Positions 5,586-7,588 of a stretch of DNA of 7,588 nt are shown in pieces (position 1 is the stretch's first letter; every line of letters begins with the position of its first letter). The notes beneath the pieces are model-generated. The model saw nothing but the letters and a program-made list of their open reading frames with translations. It was not told where the DNA came from and ran no database searches. Source of the DNA: an uncultured Frankineae bacterium. Its GTDB lineage: Bacteria > Actinomycetota > Actinomycetes > Mycobacteriales > SCTD01. Where the stretch lies: contig CADCUE010000245.1 in the NCBI GenBank assembly GCA_902805805.1, forward strand, positions 1 through 7,588, written 5' to 3'. The translations under genes and the position numbers were made by a program.

Positions 5586-5591
5586 GCGGCC

Positions 5592-6239
5592 GTGGACCTG
5601 CTCGGCCGGCTGCCGCTGTTCCGCCGGACGCAGGGCCAGGTCGAGCAGTACCGGGCTGCGTGGTCCGCGGCCAACGACGCGGCCCGGGAGGCTGCCGGTC
5701 CGCTGTGGGTGGTGCTCGGTGACAGCGCCGCGCAGGGCGTCGGCGCCAGCACCCACCTGTCGGGCTACGTCGGCGTGGTGCTCACCCGGCTGCAGACCGC
5801 CGACGGCCGGCCGTGGCGCGTGCTGAACCTGTCGCGGTCCGGCGCGCGCACGCGCGAGGTGGCCGACGTGCAGTGGCCGTCCGCGGCCGGGCTGGGCGCC
5901 GACCTCGTGACGGCCGTCGTCGGCGGCAACGACGCCCTGCGCACCCCCGAGCCGCAGTGGCGCCAGGCCGCCGTCGACCTCTGCGACGCCCTGCCGCCCG
6001 GGGCCGTCGTCGCCACCTGCCCCCGCGGCGTCTTCGAGGGCAAGGCCCGCCGCGTGAACGCGGTGCTGCGGGAGCGCGCCGCCGAGCGCGGGCTGCGCGT
6101 CGCCGACCTGTGGGCGCACACCGGCCCGCCGTACCGGGGGCTCTACGCCGACGGCTTCCACCCCAACGACCGGGGCTACCTGCAGTGGGCGGACGCCCTG
6201 TCAGCCGCCCTCGGCCTGCAGGAGGGCGGGGACGTCTGA
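5592..6239 (+). CDS. SGNH/GDSL-type hydrolase (esterase/lipase family)
   Basis: The 215-residue protein belongs to the SGNH superfamily of serine esterases, lipases and carbohydrate esterases; the substrate is not predictable. All four signature blocks are visible: VLGDSAAQGVG (41-51) with nucleophile Ser45, SRSGAR (81-86) with oxyanion Gly84, GGND (111-114) with Asn113, and DGFHPND (187-193) with the catalytic Asp187 and His190 in the DxxH arrangement. There is no signal peptide or membrane segment, so it is probably cytoplasmic. The GTG at 5592 is chosen because it lies six bases after TAGCCT, and an in-frame start further upstream would lie in the promoter. The 3' end overlaps the oppositely directed HAD gene by 39 bp. 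It is divergent from glmS, and no functional link to it is evident. Confidence 0.9.
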   Translation: MDLLGRLPLFRRTQGQVEQYRAAWSAANDAAREAAGPLWVVLGDSAAQGVGASTHLSGYVGVVLTRLQTADGRPWRVLNLSRSGARTREVADVQWPSAAGLGADLVTAVVGGNDALRTPEPQWRQAAVDLCDALPPGAVVATCPRGVFEGKARRVNAVLRERAAERGLRVADLWAHTGPPYRGLYADGFHPNDRGYLQWADALSAALGLQEGGDV

Positions 6240-6902
6240 CAGCGAGGCGACGGTGAGCCGCCGGTCGTGCACGACCGGCTCGGCGGCGCGCTCGAGCACC
6301 CAGGTGGTGTGGTACGGCACGTGCACCGCCCAGCCGCCGAGCTCCAGCACCGGCCGCACGTCCGACACCTCGCTGTTGCCGACCATCAGGAAGCGCTCGG
6401 GCGGCACGCCGAGGAAGCGCAGCAGCTCGTCGTACGCCCCCGGGGTCTTGTCCGGGACGATCTCGACGTGGCTGAAGCAGCCGGCGAGCCCGGAGGCGGC
6501 CAGCTTGCGGCGCTGGTCGACGAGGTCGCCCTTCGTGACGAGCACGACCCGGTGGGTGCGGCCGAGGGCGAGGACCGCCTCCTCCGCCCCCTCGAGCACC
6601 TCGACCGGACCGGTGAGCAGGGCGCGGCCGAGCTCGAGGAACGGCGCGAGCGCCAGCGGCGGACCGCCGAGCTCCTCGGCGACCTGCAGGACGTTGAGCG
6701 TCCACGACTTGACCCCGAACCCGTAGGTCGCGAGGTTCGCCCGCTCGGTGCGGGCCAGCGCCGCCTGCACCTGCTCGACGTCGGCGTACGCCGACAGCAG
6801 CCGGGCGACCTCGACCTCGGCCGCGTCGAAGGCGTCCTGGCAGCGCCACAGGGTGTCGTCGCCGTCGACGCCGACGACCTCGACCGGCTCGGCGAACCTC
6901 AC
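6201..6902 (-). CDS. HAD-superfamily hydrolase
   Basis: The 233-residue protein carries the haloacid-dehalogenase phosphohydrolase motifs. Motif I is VDGDDTLW (12-19), with nucleophile Asp13 and acid/base Asp15. Motif II is VLVTKGD (120-126) with Thr123. The motif III lysine is Lys152 in PDKTPGAY. Motif IV is VGNSEVSD (174-181), where the first position is Asn176 rather than the usual Asp and Asp181 is kept. A cap domain fits residues 22-100. Such proteins are usually phosphatases of small metabolites; the substrate is not predictable. The GTG at 6902 overlaps the stop of the upstream aminopeptidase gene (GTGA) with no Shine-Dalgarno of its own, so it is probably made by coupled translation. 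The last 39 bases run antisense to the end of the SGNH hydrolase gene, and no terminator is evident between the two. Confidence 0.9.
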   Translation of the reverse strand: MRFAEPVEVVGVDGDDTLWRCQDAFDAAEVEVARLLSAYADVEQVQAALARTERANLATYGFGVKSWTLNVLQVAEELGGPPLALAPFLELGRALLTGPVEVLEGAEEAVLALGRTHRVVLVTKGDLVDQRRKLAASGLAGCFSHVEIVPDKTPGAYDELLRFLGVPPERFLMVGNSEVSDVRPVLELGGWAVHVPYHTTWVLERAAEPVVHDRRLTVASLSDVPALLQAEGG

Positions 6903-7588
6903 GGCAGGCGCCGTGCGGCGAGGGCCCGGCGCAGGTCGTCGCGCTGCTCGGCGGCGTAGCGGCGCAGGCCGGCCGGGTGGTGCTCCTGCTCGAGGACGGC
7001 CGTCCGGTCGTGGACGTCCTGCTCGACGAGGGTCGAGGGGAACAGGTCCTCGGCGAGCGTCCCGGCGACCTGCGGCGTCCGGGCGTCCCAGAGCGCCGGC
7101 AGCTCGTCGACGTAGCGCTCGACCCACGGGCGCAGCAGGTCGTCCTGGCCGGACTGCCAGAAGCCGGCGGCGACGGCCCTCGTCTCGAGGTTCGACAGCC
7201 CCGTCCCGGTCACCGCGTCCCAGGCGCGCCGCTTGGCCTCGGGCGTCGGCAGCGCGGCGCGGGCGGTGAGGGCGTGCAGGCGGCCGGCGGCGGTGTCGTC
7301 GCGCGCGAGCTCGGCGTCCACCGCCGCGTCGTCGACGCGGCCGAGCGCGGCGAGGCACTCGAGGAGGTGCCAGCGCAGCTCGGTGTCGACGACGAGCCCC
7401 GGCGGGACCTGCGACCCGTCGAGCACCGCCGCGACCGCCGCCGCGTGCGTCTCGCTCCGCGCCGCCGCGGCGAAGGCCCGCACGCGGGTGAGCTGCAGGT
7501 CGCTGCCGGCCGGCGCCGCCTGCGCCGCCCGTCGGCTCGCCTCGGCCAGCTCGTCGAGCATCCCGTCGGCATCGGCGGCGTACAGCGT
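6899..7588 (-). CDS. pepN: Aminopeptidase N, C-terminal part, cut by window edge
   Basis: The visible 229 residues continue open to the window edge (first codons TLYAADADGMLDELAEA) and end at 6899. The helical, repeat-like stretch, with blocks such as AFAAAARSETHAAAVAAVLDG, LRWHLLECLAALGRVDDA, ALPTPEAKRRAWDAVTG and FWQSGQDDLLRPWVERYVDELP, resembles the ERAP1-like C-terminal domain of actinobacterial M1 aminopeptidase N. These zinc metallopeptidases trim N-terminal residues from peptides in the cytoplasm. The catalytic HExxH region and GAMEN motif would lie upstream, outside the window, so activity cannot be judged. The stop overlaps the GTG of the HAD gene by four bases. The assignment rests on recognising the C-terminal domain and is good but not certain. 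Confidence 0.85.
   Translation of the reverse strand, partial: TLYAADADGMLDELAEASRRAAQAAPAGSDLQLTRVRAFAAAARSETHAAAVAAVLDGSQVPPGLVVDTELRWHLLECLAALGRVDDAAVDAELARDDTAAGRLHALTARAALPTPEAKRRAWDAVTGTGLSNLETRAVAAGFWQSGQDDLLRPWVERYVDELPALWDARTPQVAGTLAEDLFPSTLVEQDVHDRTAVLEQEHHPAGLRRYAAEQRDDLRRALAARRLP

Noticed and set aside
3642..6161. An upstream-extended glmS reading (839 codons)
   Set aside because: GlmS needs Cys directly after the initiator Met, which fixes the start at 5498. The extension lies over the SGNH hydrolase gene and has shadow-like composition.
1..7588. CRISPR arrays, tRNA or rRNA genes, insertion sequences, attachment sites
   Set aside because: No regularly spaced repeats, tRNA-like cloverleaf, transposase motifs or terminal repeats were seen on either strand. 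The window is almost fully coding.

Overview
The window is very GC-rich DNA with strong third-position G/C bias, GTG starts, few A/T-rich signals and a gene set typical of Actinomycetota (glmS, acpS, Nnr, actinobacterial-type aminopeptidase N, DUF5317). Two sequences resembling actinobacterial flagellar sigma-factor (FliA) promoters suggest a motile member of the phylum, of the Kineosporia, Geodermatophilus or Actinoplanes kind. The genus cannot be fixed from this sequence alone.

Layout, from the right end in the direction of most transcription. The 3' end of an aminopeptidase N gene (minus, cut by the window edge) overlaps by four bases (GTGA) with a HAD-family hydrolase gene. That gene converges on, and overlaps by 39 bp, a plus-strand SGNH/GDSL hydrolase gene. 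The hydrolase gene is divergent from glmS. Both genes of the divergent pair have a TAGCCT -10-like hexamer 6-7 bases from the start codon, suggesting leaderless transcripts.

The interesting part lies between glmS and acpS. These two genes are commonly close neighbours in actinobacteria, in an order like glmS-acpS-nnr-alr. Here they are separated by about 3 kb on the same strand holding (i) an unannotated 30-codon ORF with a near-perfect Shine-Dalgarno and its own hairpin terminator, (ii) a membrane-bound GGDEF-EAL cyclic-di-GMP enzyme with an intact I-site, and (iii) a DUF5317 membrane protein whose GTG start overlaps the end of the GGDEF-EAL gene. The 30-codon ORF and the GGDEF-EAL gene are each preceded by a CTCA-N16/17-GCCGA element. 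No TpA dinucleotide, and so no ordinary TANNNT -10 box, exists anywhere from 3275 to 3642. The working hypothesis is a motility-regulon cassette, of a small membrane peptide plus a c-di-GMP enzyme and a DUF5317 partner, set into a cell-wall/cofactor gene neighbourhood.

At the left end acpS (4'-phosphopantetheinyl transfer to acyl carrier proteins) is followed after 10 bases by nnr (repair of damaged NAD(P)H), cut by the window edge. Very long open frames on the plus strand opposite glmS and the GGDEF-EAL gene are by-products of codon bias and were not annotated.
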